The notes below the pieces were generated by a model. The model was not told where the DNA came from. It made no database searches and was given only the letters and a program-made list of their open reading frames with translations. Position numbers and translations under genes: made by a program. From Maritimibacter sp. (GTDB lineage Bacteria > Pseudomonadota > Alphaproteobacteria > Rhodobacterales > Rhodobacteraceae): a DNA stretch of 15,718 nt. The DNA lies in assembly GCA_020441225.1 (NCBI GenBank), contig JAGRMP010000035.1, forward strand, positions 1-15,718, written 5' to 3'. This document shows, piece by piece, positions 6,931 through 13,557 of the stretch; positions within the stretch are counted from its first letter, which is position 1; each line of letters starts with the position of its first letter.

Positions 6931-7971
6931 TCAGTCCGGCTTGGCCGGGGAAGAGAGATCGAGCACGTGGCCCACCGGCAGGATCGAGAGCCCGTAGCGC
7001 GTCCGTAGCGCGCCCCAGATGCCGCGCTTGTCCACCAACATCACCGCGATCGCAATGGCGCCCATCATGATGAGATACCAGCTTCCCCAATCGGCCGCGA
7101 TTTCCCGAAGCACGAAAAACACGATGACGCCGACAATCGGCCCTTCGATGGTGCCGAGCCCGCCGATCACCACGATGAAGATCACGAAAGCGGTCCAGTC
7201 ATTGATGGAGAAGGCGGCGTCGGGGGTGATCCGCAACTTCTGCAGGAAGATGAACGCGCCGGTGAGACCGGTGAACAAGGCCGTCAGGACATAGATCAGA
7301 AATTTCACCCGCCGGGTGGCAACGCCGACCGCTTCGGCGGCAGGTTCGCTGTCGCGGATGGCGGTCAGCGCCAGCCCCCATTTCGAGCGCAGGAGCCCCC
7401 AGACCAGCACCACCGAAGCGATGCCGACAGCGAAGGCGATATAGTACATGACGGTCTCGCGCCCATCCCGGCTTTCGGCAATCGACTTGGCGAGCGCGAC
7501 GGGCAGCGAGATGCCCGAGCCGCCGCCGAGGGCGCTGACCTGCGCGGCGGTGAGCCGGAAGACCTCGGCGATGACCCAGGTCCCGATCGCGAAATAGGCG
7601 CCCTGGAGCCGGAAAGCGACCCAGCCGGACGGGATCGCGATCAGCGCGGTGACGACGGCGGCCAGAGGCAGCGCCGCGAGCACCGGGATACCGGCGAACA
7701 TCGCGAGCGCGAAGAACAGATAGCCGCCGAGGCCGACATAGGCCTGCTGGCCGACGGATATCAGCCCGGAATAGCCCGCAAGCAGGTTCCACATCTGGGC
7801 CAGCGCGAGATAGCTCAACACCTCCATCAGGAGCCGCAGTTCGGCGCGCCCGGCCCACAATGGCGCAAAGGCGAGCGCCAGCACGGCCAGTGCGAGCGCG
7901 AGCTGAAGGCCAAGGTTGACCGGCTTCAGCGTCCGGGCGGATGTCGGTGTCGACGTGCTCAAGGTGCTCAT
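6931..7971 (-). CDS. HAAT-family ABC transporter permease (LivM-like), importer 2
   Basis: A 346-residue permease with a hydrophilic N-terminus (MSTLSTSTPTSARTLKPV), about eight to ten hydrophobic segments and a basic C-terminal tail. LivM hallmarks are LAQMWNLLAGYSGLISVGQQ, YVGLGGYLFF, and the ATPase-coupling loop with RDSEPAAEAVGVATRRVKF near residues 215-235, followed by LTALFTGLTGAFIF. It forms the channel of importer 2 with the LivH-like partner upstream. The ATG at 7971 has GAGG at a good distance, overlapping the end of the LivH gene; the gap is 9 bases. It is well diverged from the LivM-like gene of importer 1, so the two importers are not a recent duplication. It is followed by the hydratase after 32 bases, which ties transport to catabolism. 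Confidence 0.93.
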   Translation of the reverse strand: MSTLSTSTPTSARTLKPVNLGLQLALALAVLALAFAPLWAGRAELRLLMEVLSYLALAQMWNLLAGYSGLISVGQQAYVGLGGYLFFALAMFAGIPVLAALPLAAVVTALIAIPSGWVAFRLQGAYFAIGTWVIAEVFRLTAAQVSALGGGSGISLPVALAKSIAESRDGRETVMYYIAFAVGIASVVLVWGLLRSKWGLALTAIRDSEPAAEAVGVATRRVKFLIYVLTALFTGLTGAFIFLQKLRITPDAAFSINDWTAFVIFIVVIGGLGTIEGPIVGVIVFFVLREIAADWGSWYLIMMGAIAIAVMLVDKRGIWGALRTRYGLSILPVGHVLDLSSPAKPD

Positions 7972-7980
7972 GACTACGCC

Positions 7981-8841
7981 TCACATCTTGGGCAGGAGGC
8001 CGCGCGGGCGCGCGACCAGGATGGCAAGAAAGACGAGATGCCCGGCGAGGATCTGGTAGCCCGCATCGATCTGCGCGCCGAGGGTCTGCGCGACCCCGAG
8101 GATGACCCCGCCGAGCAGCGTGCCCCAGAGACTTCCGAGACCGCCGATAATCACCGCCTCGAAAGCGAACAGCAGCCGGATCGGACCGGCCGCCGGATCG
8201 AAGTTGGTCTTCATCGCCAGAAAGATGCCGGCAATCCCGACGACAACCGAAGCGAGCAGGGTCGCGATGGCAAAGACATGCGCGTTGTTGCCGCCCATCA
8301 GGGGCACCATCTCCGGATCGTCGGAAGTGGCCCGCAGCATGCGGCCGAGCGACGTGCGGTAGAAGATGAATTGCAGACAACCGATCACCACCACCGCGGC
8401 GAGGAACATCATCAGGGGCAGCGCCCCGATCGCTATGCCGCTGCCGAGCTGGAACGAGGCGGTGTCGAGCCAGCCGACGTTCAGCTTCTGGCTGTCCGCC
8501 GAGAAGATCTCGAGCAGCGCATTCTGGATGATGATCGACAGACCGAAGGTCACCAGGACCGGTGGCAGGAGATCGGTGCCGAGCACCCGGTTGAGCAGGA
8601 TGCGCTGGTTGAAATAGCCCGCGGCCCCCAGGACGGCCGGCACCAGCAAGATGGCGAAGGCCCAGTGGACGTTGAGCATGCCGACAAGCGCGAGCATCAG
8701 ATAGGCGGCGGTAACGATGAAATCGCCATGCGCGAGATTGACGAAGCGCATCACGCCGAACATCAGGCTGAGCCCGGCGGCAAAGAGCGCATAGAGCCCC
8801 CCCAGCAACAGGCCCTGGACGATTGCGTTGACCCAGACCAT
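7981..8841 (-). CDS. HAAT-family ABC transporter permease (LivH-like), importer 2
   Basis: A 286-residue inner-membrane permease. The LivH signature GLYALFAAGLSLMFGVMRFV then NLAHGDFIV is at the N-terminus, and the coupling region (RATSDDPEMVPLMGGNNAHV) is in the second half, followed by FAFEAVIIGGLGSLWGTLLG, typical of the family. ATG 8841 overlaps the upstream LivF-like stop by one base (TGATG) with AGGGGGT about 8 bases upstream; the much longer open frame extending right is an antisense-free chance extension inside the ATPase gene and has no permease character. It functions with the LivM-like gene 9 bases downstream. Substrate is unknown; co-transcription with the hydratase and aldolase argues for an aromatic acid or related compound rather than leucine. 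Confidence 0.93.
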   Translation of the reverse strand: MVWVNAIVQGLLLGGLYALFAAGLSLMFGVMRFVNLAHGDFIVTAAYLMLALVGMLNVHWAFAILLVPAVLGAAGYFNQRILLNRVLGTDLLPPVLVTFGLSIIIQNALLEIFSADSQKLNVGWLDTASFQLGSGIAIGALPLMMFLAAVVVIGCLQFIFYRTSLGRMLRATSDDPEMVPLMGGNNAHVFAIATLLASVVVGIAGIFLAMKTNFDPAAGPIRLLFAFEAVIIGGLGSLWGTLLGGVILGVAQTLGAQIDAGYQILAGHLVFLAILVARPRGLLPKM

Positions 8842-9560
8842 CAGGCCACCCCCTGTTCCTGCGCGCCGAAATAGGCCGCGGCGATCTCGGCGCGGGTGAG
8901 ATCGGCCGGTGTGCCGGTGAGCGTCACCCGGCCTTCCATGAAGCAATAGACCCGGTCGGCCACGGCCATCGCCTGGCCCACATCCTGTTCGACGACGAGG
9001 ATGGCGGTGCCGCCTTCGCGGATCTGCGGCACGGCGCGGTAGATGTCCTTGATGACCTTCGGCGCCAGACCGAGGCTGATCTCGTCGCACAAGAGCAGCC
9101 GGGGGTTCGACATCAGCGCCCGGCCGATCGCGACCATCTGCTGCTGACCGCCCGACAGCGCCGTGCCGGGGTTGGATTTCTTGGCTTCGAGGTCCGGGAA
9201 CAGCGTGTAGATTGCGGCTAGATCCCAGGGTCCCTTGCGTCCGCCGGACGCGCCGATGAGCAGGTTCTCCTCGACCGAAAGCGAGGGAAACAGCCGCCGC
9301 CCTTCGGGCACCATGGCCATGCCGGCCTTGTGGATGCGGTCGGCGGGCCATCCGGCCACCGTTTCGCCGCCAAGCACGACATGTTGGCCCTCGACCGGAA
9401 GCAGACCGGTGATCGCCCGCAGGAAGGTCGACTTTCCGGCGCCATTGGCACCGATGAGCGCGACGGTCTCGCCGTCCTCGACGGTCACGTCGATCCCGAA
9501 CAGGGCCTGGAAGTCGCCGTAGAAGGCGGTCAGCCCCCGGGTTTCAAGCAGCGTCGTCAT
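8841..9560 (-). CDS. HAAT-family ABC transporter ATP-binding protein (LivF-like), importer 2
   Basis: A 239-residue LivF-type ATPase. Walker A GANGAGKST at 37-45, the LivF motif VPEGRRLFP at 84-92, signature LSGGQ at 135-139, Walker B LLLCDE at 155-160 and the LivF-typical VVEQD at 189-193 (glutamine Q192 where other ABC ATPases have histidine) are all present. It should pair with the LivG-like subunit encoded just upstream and drive importer 2. ATG 9560 lies within the end of the LivG-like gene (17-base overlap), and translation is probably coupled. Length and motif spacing are normal for LivF. Its switch region is canonical, unlike the LivF-like protein of importer 1. Confidence 0.94.
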   Translation of the reverse strand: MTTLLETRGLTAFYGDFQALFGIDVTVEDGETVALIGANGAGKSTFLRAITGLLPVEGQHVVLGGETVAGWPADRIHKAGMAMVPEGRRLFPSLSVEENLLIGASGGRKGPWDLAAIYTLFPDLEAKKSNPGTALSGGQQQMVAIGRALMSNPRLLLCDEISLGLAPKVIKDIYRAVPQIREGGTAILVVEQDVGQAMAVADRVYCFMEGRVTLTGTPADLTRAEIAAAYFGAQEQGVA

Positions 9561-10278
9561 CGACTTCGATCCCCATGTAGATCTCCTGGACCATCGGGTC
9601 CTTCATGACCGTGTCGGGCGCGCCTTCGGCGACGATCCGGCCGAAATCGATCACGATGAGCCGGTCGACCACGGCGGTCAGGGCGTGGACAATGTGCTCG
9701 ATCCAGATGATCGACACGCCGGAGGCCTTGATCGCATTGATCGTCGCGACCAGATCGTGGCATTCGGCTTCCGTCAGTCCACCCGCGATTTCGTCGAGCA
9801 GCAGGAGTTTCGGGCCGGACGCGAGCGCGCGGGCCAGTTCCAGGCGTTTGCGTTGCAGAAGCGTCAGGCTGCCGGCGGGGTTGTTCGCGAGCGGCAGAAG
9901 CCCGGTGCGCGCCAGGATGTCGCGGCATTCCGCCATCGCATCGCGATGGCCGGAATTGCCGAAGGACGAGGCCACCAGCAGGTTTTCGTAGACGCTCATG
10001 CCGACGAAAGGATGCGGGATCTGAAAGCTCCGAGACACGCCCATGCGGCAGCGTTCCGACGCCGAGAGCGCGGTGACGTCCGTACCGTCGAAGACGACGG
10101 TCCCCGACGAGACCGGCAGCGTGCCGCCGATGAGGTTGAACAGCGTCGACTTGCCCGCCCCGTTCGGGCCGATGATTCCGAGCGCCTGACCCTCGGGCAT
10201 CTCGAAGGTCACATCGTCTGCGACCTTGAGTGCGCCGAAGCTCTTGTTGACGTCGGTGAGTGACAGGAGTGCCGCCAT
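9544..10278 (-). CDS. HAAT-family ABC transporter ATP-binding protein (LivG-like), importer 2
   Basis: A 244-residue LivG-type ATPase. Walker A GPNGAGKST at 37-45, Q-loop Q86, Walker B LLLLDE at 158-163 and switch histidine H195 (IIWIEHIVH) are normal. The signature is degenerate: residues 138-142 read LTLLQ instead of LSGGQ/LSYGQ, although the following RKRLELARAL helix is standard. Similar LTLx-type signatures occur in some LivG proteins of catabolic importers, so I regard it as functional. The ATG at 10278 gives the standard start MAALLSLTDVNKSFGALKVA; its ribosome binding site is weak (GGGG about 8 bases upstream), consistent with lower translation than the upstream binding protein. A hairpin lies in the 62-base gap separating it from that gene. 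It overlaps the LivF-like gene by 17 bases. Confidence 0.93.
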   Translation of the reverse strand: MAALLSLTDVNKSFGALKVADDVTFEMPEGQALGIIGPNGAGKSTLFNLIGGTLPVSSGTVVFDGTDVTALSASERCRMGVSRSFQIPHPFVGMSVYENLLVASSFGNSGHRDAMAECRDILARTGLLPLANNPAGSLTLLQRKRLELARALASGPKLLLLDEIAGGLTEAECHDLVATINAIKASGVSIIWIEHIVHALTAVVDRLIVIDFGRIVAEGAPDTVMKDPMVQEIYMGIEVDDDAA

Positions 10279-10300
10279 GGAAAATGCCCCGAGTTGAAGG

Positions 10301-10327
10301 GCGGGGGGCGGACCGGCCGTCCCCCGC
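10301..10327 (-). other. GC-rich intercistronic stem-loop after binding-protein gene
   Basis: GCGGGGG (10301-10307) pairs with CCCCCGC (10321-10327), and the stem continues inward with one G-T position (10308/10320) and three more pairs to a 5-base loop at 10312-10316. It begins 13 bases after the binding-protein stop on the minus strand. No T-run follows, so it is more likely an mRNA-stabilising or attenuating hairpin than a full terminator; the ATPase, permease and catabolic genes continue beyond it. Confidence 0.6.
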
Positions 10328-10340
10328 ACGCTTTGGGTGT

Positions 10341-11618
10341 TTACCCGATGGGTTTCATCTCGCCGGTCAGCGGAATCTCGGGATGATCGCCGTTCTCGAC
10401 GATCTGGAGCACCGGCTTGCCGCCTTCGATCTGCCACTGGCCGCCGACCAGAGGGGTCTTGGCCACGTTCGGCACCGGGCCGGCGGAGAAGTTCACGTTG
10501 CCGGTGATGGTGTCGAGGTTGGTCGCGCCGATGGCGGCGGCGATGCTGTCGGGATCGGTGGGGTCCTCGGTCCGTTGCAGCGCGTCGATGGCCACCTCGA
10601 ACAGCGAGTGTTTGAACCCGAGCGGCATCGTCCAGGGATTGCCCGTGGCCGCTTCATAGGCGGCGGCGAGCTCGGCCGAGGATTGGCCCGAGAACGACGA
10701 CGAGAACGGGTGATGCGGCGACCACCAGACCTCGACCGACAGCCCGTTGGCGCGCTCGCCGAGCGGCGCCACGGCCTGCGGAAACTCGGTCGCCTTCGCC
10801 GCCTGCATCACCTTGGGCGTGAAGCCCTGCTGCGCGGCCTGGGTCCAGAAAGTGGTGAAATCGGGCGGCAATTGCACGCCGGTCACGATCTCCACGCCGG
10901 CTTCCTTGAAGGCCGAGATCTGGGCCGAGAAGTCATCCGACATGTTCTGGTAGCGGCCAGGATCGACCAGCTGGTAGCCGCGCTCCGCCATGACCGGCGG
11001 GAAGCCGAGCTCGGGATGCGACCAGCCGTTGCCGTCGGGGTCGTTCGGCCAGAGCGCGCCGACGACCTTGTTGGTCTCGACCTGATCCCACATGCCGATG
11101 AAGGTCGAGATCACGTCCTCGAGGCCCCAGAAGAAGTGGAACGTGTAGTCGAAACCCGTGGCCGGGTCGCCCTGGCGGCCGAAGAAATGCGGCTGCCACG
11201 GGGTGTCGTTGGTGATGCAGGGCACGCCGTTGAGCTCCGCCTGGTCCGCTACCGGGTTGGTGGTGTCGGGCGTGGAGGTCGCGGTGATGAGATCGACCTC
11301 GTCGTCGAAAATCAGCTCCTGTGCCACGGTCGAGGCGCGGTTCGAGCTGGACTGGCTGTCCTTGACGATGAATTCGACGGGATGTTTCGTCCCGTTGATC
11401 ATGATGCCGTCGCCGATCTGCTTGGCAAAGCTTTCAAGCGTGAACGCGTCGGGTTCGGCGAAGATCGCGAGCGGTCCGGTCTGCGGCGTGACGAAACCGA
11501 TCTTGATCGGCTTGCCCTGCGCCAGGGCCGGGGTCCCGAGCCCGCCTGCGGCGGTTACAAGGCCGGTGGCTCCGGTCGCCTGCAGAAATCCGCGGCGGGT
11601 AAATCTGGATGTGGTCAT
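10341..11618 (-). CDS. Tat-exported periplasmic substrate-binding protein, importer 2
   Basis: A 425-residue periplasmic binding protein of the type 1 (LivJ-like, HAAT) fold. The N-terminus carries a twin-arginine signal: TRRGFLQA at residues 7-14, an alanine/glycine-rich hydrophobic stretch and a likely cleavage site after PALA (residue 33). The mature protein starts with KPIKIGFVTPQTGPLA, the standard first strand and ligand loop. Further recognisable parts are the VEFIVKDSQSSSNRA segment and DLITATSTPDTTNPVAD, where such proteins bind ligand carboxylates. I chose ATG 11618 because GGAGGAG lies just upstream and the Tat motif then sits near the N-terminus; the open frame upstream to 11660 adds no signal-like residues. 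It heads the importer 2 genes, 144 bases after the redoxin, and a hairpin follows its TAA stop. The ligand is unknown. Confidence 0.92.
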   Translation of the reverse strand: MTTSRFTRRGFLQATGATGLVTAAGGLGTPALAQGKPIKIGFVTPQTGPLAIFAEPDAFTLESFAKQIGDGIMINGTKHPVEFIVKDSQSSSNRASTVAQELIFDDEVDLITATSTPDTTNPVADQAELNGVPCITNDTPWQPHFFGRQGDPATGFDYTFHFFWGLEDVISTFIGMWDQVETNKVVGALWPNDPDGNGWSHPELGFPPVMAERGYQLVDPGRYQNMSDDFSAQISAFKEAGVEIVTGVQLPPDFTTFWTQAAQQGFTPKVMQAAKATEFPQAVAPLGERANGLSVEVWWSPHHPFSSSFSGQSSAELAAAYEAATGNPWTMPLGFKHSLFEVAIDALQRTEDPTDPDSIAAAIGATNLDTITGNVNFSAGPVPNVAKTPLVGGQWQIEGGKPVLQIVENGDHPEIPLTGEMKPIG

Positions 11619-11677
11619 GGGATGCTCCTCCTGTTCTCCCAGTTGGTTCGCCGGGGCCACGGCAAAACTCCTCCGTT

Positions 11678-11699
11678 CTCCGCCGGCATGCCCGCGGAG
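11678..11699. other. Inverted repeat between redoxin and binding-protein genes
   Basis: CTCCGC (11678-11683) and GCGGAG (11694-11699) flank an inner palindrome GGCATGCC (11685-11692), with one C-C mismatch pair between the two. It lies in the 144-base gap between the redoxin and the binding-protein gene, about 60 bases upstream of the latter's start. It could be a hairpin dividing the transcript into differently expressed parts, or an operator. I see no convincing promoter hexamers beside it. Confidence 0.4.
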
Positions 11700-11762
11700 C
11701 CGATCCTTGGCCTCGGTTGTCAGTTGAAAGCGCTCAGGCGTCGCCGCCCTGTGCGCATCGTG

Positions 11763-12302
11763 TCAGGTCGTCCCCCCTTGCGTCCCGGCGCCGCCGGCGC
11801 CCCGTTCGGGATATTTGTTCATGGTGTTCTCGATCGCGCGGATCATGTTGGTTGCATCGGCCCACAGGTTCGGCCCGCTCTGGACGGCGACCGAACCGAT
11901 GGTGTTGTCGCTGCGGACCCAGATCTGCGCCGGCTCCCAATGGAGCGCGGGCGCGCCCTCTTCGGTGCTGGCGCGGGTCATGAACAGGCGCCAGGCGGCG
12001 CCGATCGTGGCGACGTCGGCGGAATGCCCGATCGGCAGACGGATGAGCTGCAGTTCATCGGCATATTGCGCCGCCGCCGCCGCCCCATCGCCGGAAACGC
12101 AGACGATGCGGATGCCCCTGAGGGCGAAATCGCCGATCCGGTCGTCGAATTCCTGCAAAGCGCGGCGGGTCCACTTGCAGTGCCAGCCGCGATGAAAGCT
12201 CACCAGCGTGCCGCCGGGCGGCGGATCAACCGCGACGTCGAACACACCGTGACGAACGGTGTCGAACCGAAGGTCTGGCGCCGGCGTTCCCGGGATCAAC
12301 AT
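11763..12302 (-). CDS. AhpC/TSA-like redoxin (peroxiredoxin-like) protein
   Basis: A 179-residue thioredoxin-fold protein of the peroxiredoxin-like kind. After an N-terminal GTPAPDLRFDTV segment typical of redoxins comes LVSFHRGWHCKWTRRALQEF, corresponding to the FYRGGWCPYC region of AhpC/TSA-related proteins; C42 sits where the peroxidatic cysteine is expected. The second cysteine of the CxxC found in many relatives is replaced by threonine (CKWT), and the only other visible cysteine is C68. The GIRIVCVSGDG strand matches the fold. No signal peptide, so cytoplasmic. It may reduce peroxides or act as a disulfide reductase protecting the Fe(II) dioxygenase; that is inference. ATG 12302 is preceded by GGAGG, which overlaps the regulator's TAG stop; the 9-base gap indicates an operon with the regulator. 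Confidence 0.78.
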   Translation of the reverse strand: MLIPGTPAPDLRFDTVRHGVFDVAVDPPPGGTLVSFHRGWHCKWTRRALQEFDDRIGDFALRGIRIVCVSGDGAAAAAQYADELQLIRLPIGHSADVATIGAAWRLFMTRASTEEGAPALHWEPAQIWVRSDNTIGSVAVQSGPNLWADATNMIRAIENTMNKYPERGAGGAGTQGGTT

Positions 12303-12311
12303 CACCGCCTC

Positions 12312-13031
12312 CTAGATCGCTTGCCGCAGGTCCGAGAACCCGGCCTCGAGCGATACGATCGAGTTGCGGATATGGTCTTCCGAGGTCCGCGCGGCCGCGT
12401 CTTCGTCGCGCGCCATGGCGGCATCGAAGATCGCCTGATGTTCTGCGCGCACATCCCGCGGCAGGCTCGTTTCCTTGAGCGATATCTGACGGTAGCGGAA
12501 GGAATGCGCAAAAACCGTGGCCCGGAACCGGAGCAGCCAACTGTTTTCGCAGGCCGCGACCAGGGCATTGTGAAACTCGCGGTTGCGCTCCTCCCAGGCC
12601 ATGACAAACTCGCGGTCGTCGCCCTTTTCCTTCATCCGCACTTCGATCTTGGAGAGCTGATGAGCGGCGGCGACGAGCCGGTCTTCCCATTCATCGTCGC
12701 CCTTGCGGACCGATTCGCGCACCGCCTGGGTCTCGAGCAGGATGCGCAATTCGGTGATCTCGCGAAAATCCTCCAGCGAAACGGGCGCAACCTGGAATCC
12801 GCGTTGCTCTTTCGAAACCACGAGCTTGTCGACCAGAAGCCGCGACAAGGCTTCGCGAACCGTTGACGATCCGACCCCGAAATGGAGCCGCAATTCCTCG
12901 ACGCGCAACTTGCACTCCGGTTCGAGCGTGCCTTCCAGGATCCCTTGCCGAAGTGTCGAATAGATCGTTTCGATCGCGGTTTTTCCCGTCGATTCGCCTT
13001 CGATCACTTTGAGGTCTTGGATGTTGGCCAT
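12312..13031 (-). CDS. GntR-family (FadR/FCD subfamily) transcriptional regulator
   Basis: A 239-residue DNA-binding regulator. The N-terminal winged helix-turn-helix covers about residues 18-82 and has the GntR hallmarks IYSTLRQGILEGTLEPECKL, then RVEELRLHFGVGSSTVREAL and LVVSKEQRGFQVAPVS. The C-terminal all-helical FCD ligand domain covers about 88-232, with histidines H154 (REFHNALVAA), H198 (EHQAIFDAAMARD) and H220 (DHIRNSI) at the spacing of the usual metal-binding site. Such proteins usually repress and release DNA on binding a carboxylic pathway intermediate. It is divergent from the ferredoxin-dioxygenase operon and heads the minus-strand operon, so it probably controls both and itself. 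ATG 13031 has GGGGGAAG 3 bases upstream and begins a protein of normal family length. Confidence 0.93.
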   Translation of the reverse strand: MANIQDLKVIEGESTGKTAIETIYSTLRQGILEGTLEPECKLRVEELRLHFGVGSSTVREALSRLLVDKLVVSKEQRGFQVAPVSLEDFREITELRILLETQAVRESVRKGDDEWEDRLVAAAHQLSKIEVRMKEKGDDREFVMAWEERNREFHNALVAACENSWLLRFRATVFAHSFRYRQISLKETSLPRDVRAEHQAIFDAAMARDEDAAARTSEDHIRNSIVSLEAGFSDLRQAI

Positions 13032-13058
13032 GGTCTTCCCCCGGACTTCGGATGCGTG

Positions 13059-13088
13059 ACTATAAGCCGATGGGTGCGGCCGAAACAA
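13059..13088 (-). promoter_or_regulatory. Candidate promoter for the GntR-importer operon
   Basis: On the minus strand, TATAGT (complement of 13059-13064) matches five of six bases of the sigma-70 -10 box, and TTGTTT (complement of 13083-13088) lies 18 bases upstream as a poor -35. Transcription would start near 13052, about 20 bases before the regulator's ATG. This is the only good match in the divergent region for that direction. Confidence 0.4.
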
Positions 13089-13091
13089 CGA

Positions 13092-13121
13092 CAAACTTTC
13101 AAAATATCGTTTTTTAGTTTG
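13092..13121. promoter_or_regulatory. AT-rich imperfect palindrome, candidate GntR operator
   Basis: CAAACT (13092-13097) and AGTTTG (13116-13121) are perfect inverted arms around an AT-rich core in which AAA (13101-13103) and TTT (13110-13112) also pair; 10 of 15 positions are symmetric. This AT-rich patch stands out in a GC-rich region, lies between the two divergent candidate promoters and overlaps the -35 box of the dioxygenase operon, where a repressor would act. An ACGACAA repeat occurs on each side (13088-13094 and 13126-13132). Binding by the adjacent GntR protein is inferred. Confidence 0.4.
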
Positions 13122-13148
13122 ACAGACGACAATCTGCCGAACAATGAT
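13119..13148 (+). promoter_or_regulatory. Candidate promoter of the ferredoxin-dioxygenase operon
   Basis: TTGACA (13119-13124) is an exact sigma-70 -35 box; AATGAT (13143-13148), 18 bases further on, matches four of six -10 bases. Transcription would start near 13155, leaving a leader of about 27 bases that includes the GGGGGAGAG ribosome binding site of the ferredoxin gene. The -35 overlaps the candidate operator palindrome. Confidence 0.45.
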
Positions 13149-13181
13149 CCTACTCAGGTCGTCGAAACCGGGGGGAGAGCT

Positions 13182-13538
13182 ATGGTCGACGGAAACGGCA
13201 CGCGGGTTTTTTCGATCAAGGTGCGGGGTGCGGACCTCGTGGCACCTTGCCCGGAAACCGAGAAACTTCTGATCGCGCTGGAGCAGGCGACGCCGTTTCC
13301 GCGCCCGAAGGCAGTGAGTGTCGGATGCCGCAAGGGTGGCTGCGGCGCCTGCCGTATCCGGGTGATCTCGGGGGAATACACGACCATCAAGATGAGCCGT
13401 GCACATGTGACCGAAGCAGAGGAAGCCGAGGGCTATGTGCTCGCCTGCCGGGTATTCCCGGCAAGCGACATGGAAATTGAGCCTGCGTTCATCAGCCCGA
13501 AGGAGCGGGTCGAGATGCGCAAGGCGAGCCTGAACTGA
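13182..13538 (+). CDS. xylT: XylT-type 2Fe-2S ferredoxin
   Basis: A 118-residue chloroplast-type ferredoxin. Cluster cysteines are C49, C54 and C57 in VGCRKGGCGACRIRV and C89 in VLACRVFP. The flanking residues (VISGEY, KMSRAHV, ALACxVFP-like end) closely match XylT/DmpQ-type ferredoxins encoded beside catechol 2,3-dioxygenases. Their known role is to reactivate the dioxygenase by reducing oxidised Fe(III) at its active site to Fe(II), especially after inactivation by substituted catechols. ATG 13182 has GGGGGAGAG just upstream; the long open frame to the left runs into the divergent regulator and is not part of the protein. It is the first gene of the divergent operon, 19 bases before the dioxygenase, the same order as xylT-xylE. 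The C-terminal tail beyond the fold is somewhat longer than usual. Confidence 0.92.
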   Translation: MVDGNGTRVFSIKVRGADLVAPCPETEKLLIALEQATPFPRPKAVSVGCRKGGCGACRIRVISGEYTTIKMSRAHVTEAEEAEGYVLACRVFPASDMEIEPAFISPKERVEMRKASLN

Positions 13539-13557
13539 GATCAGAGGAGGATACCAG

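Noticed and set aside
10260..12866. An 868-codon open frame on the plus strand
   Set aside because: It runs antisense through the binding protein, redoxin and regulator genes, is rich in Arg, Gly and Asp, and has no recognisable domain; it is a high-GC antisense shadow.
13123..13136. CAGA/TCTG inverted repeat as the operator
   Set aside because: Arms of four bases with a six-base spacer are expected by chance; the longer palindrome at 13092-13121 is the better candidate.
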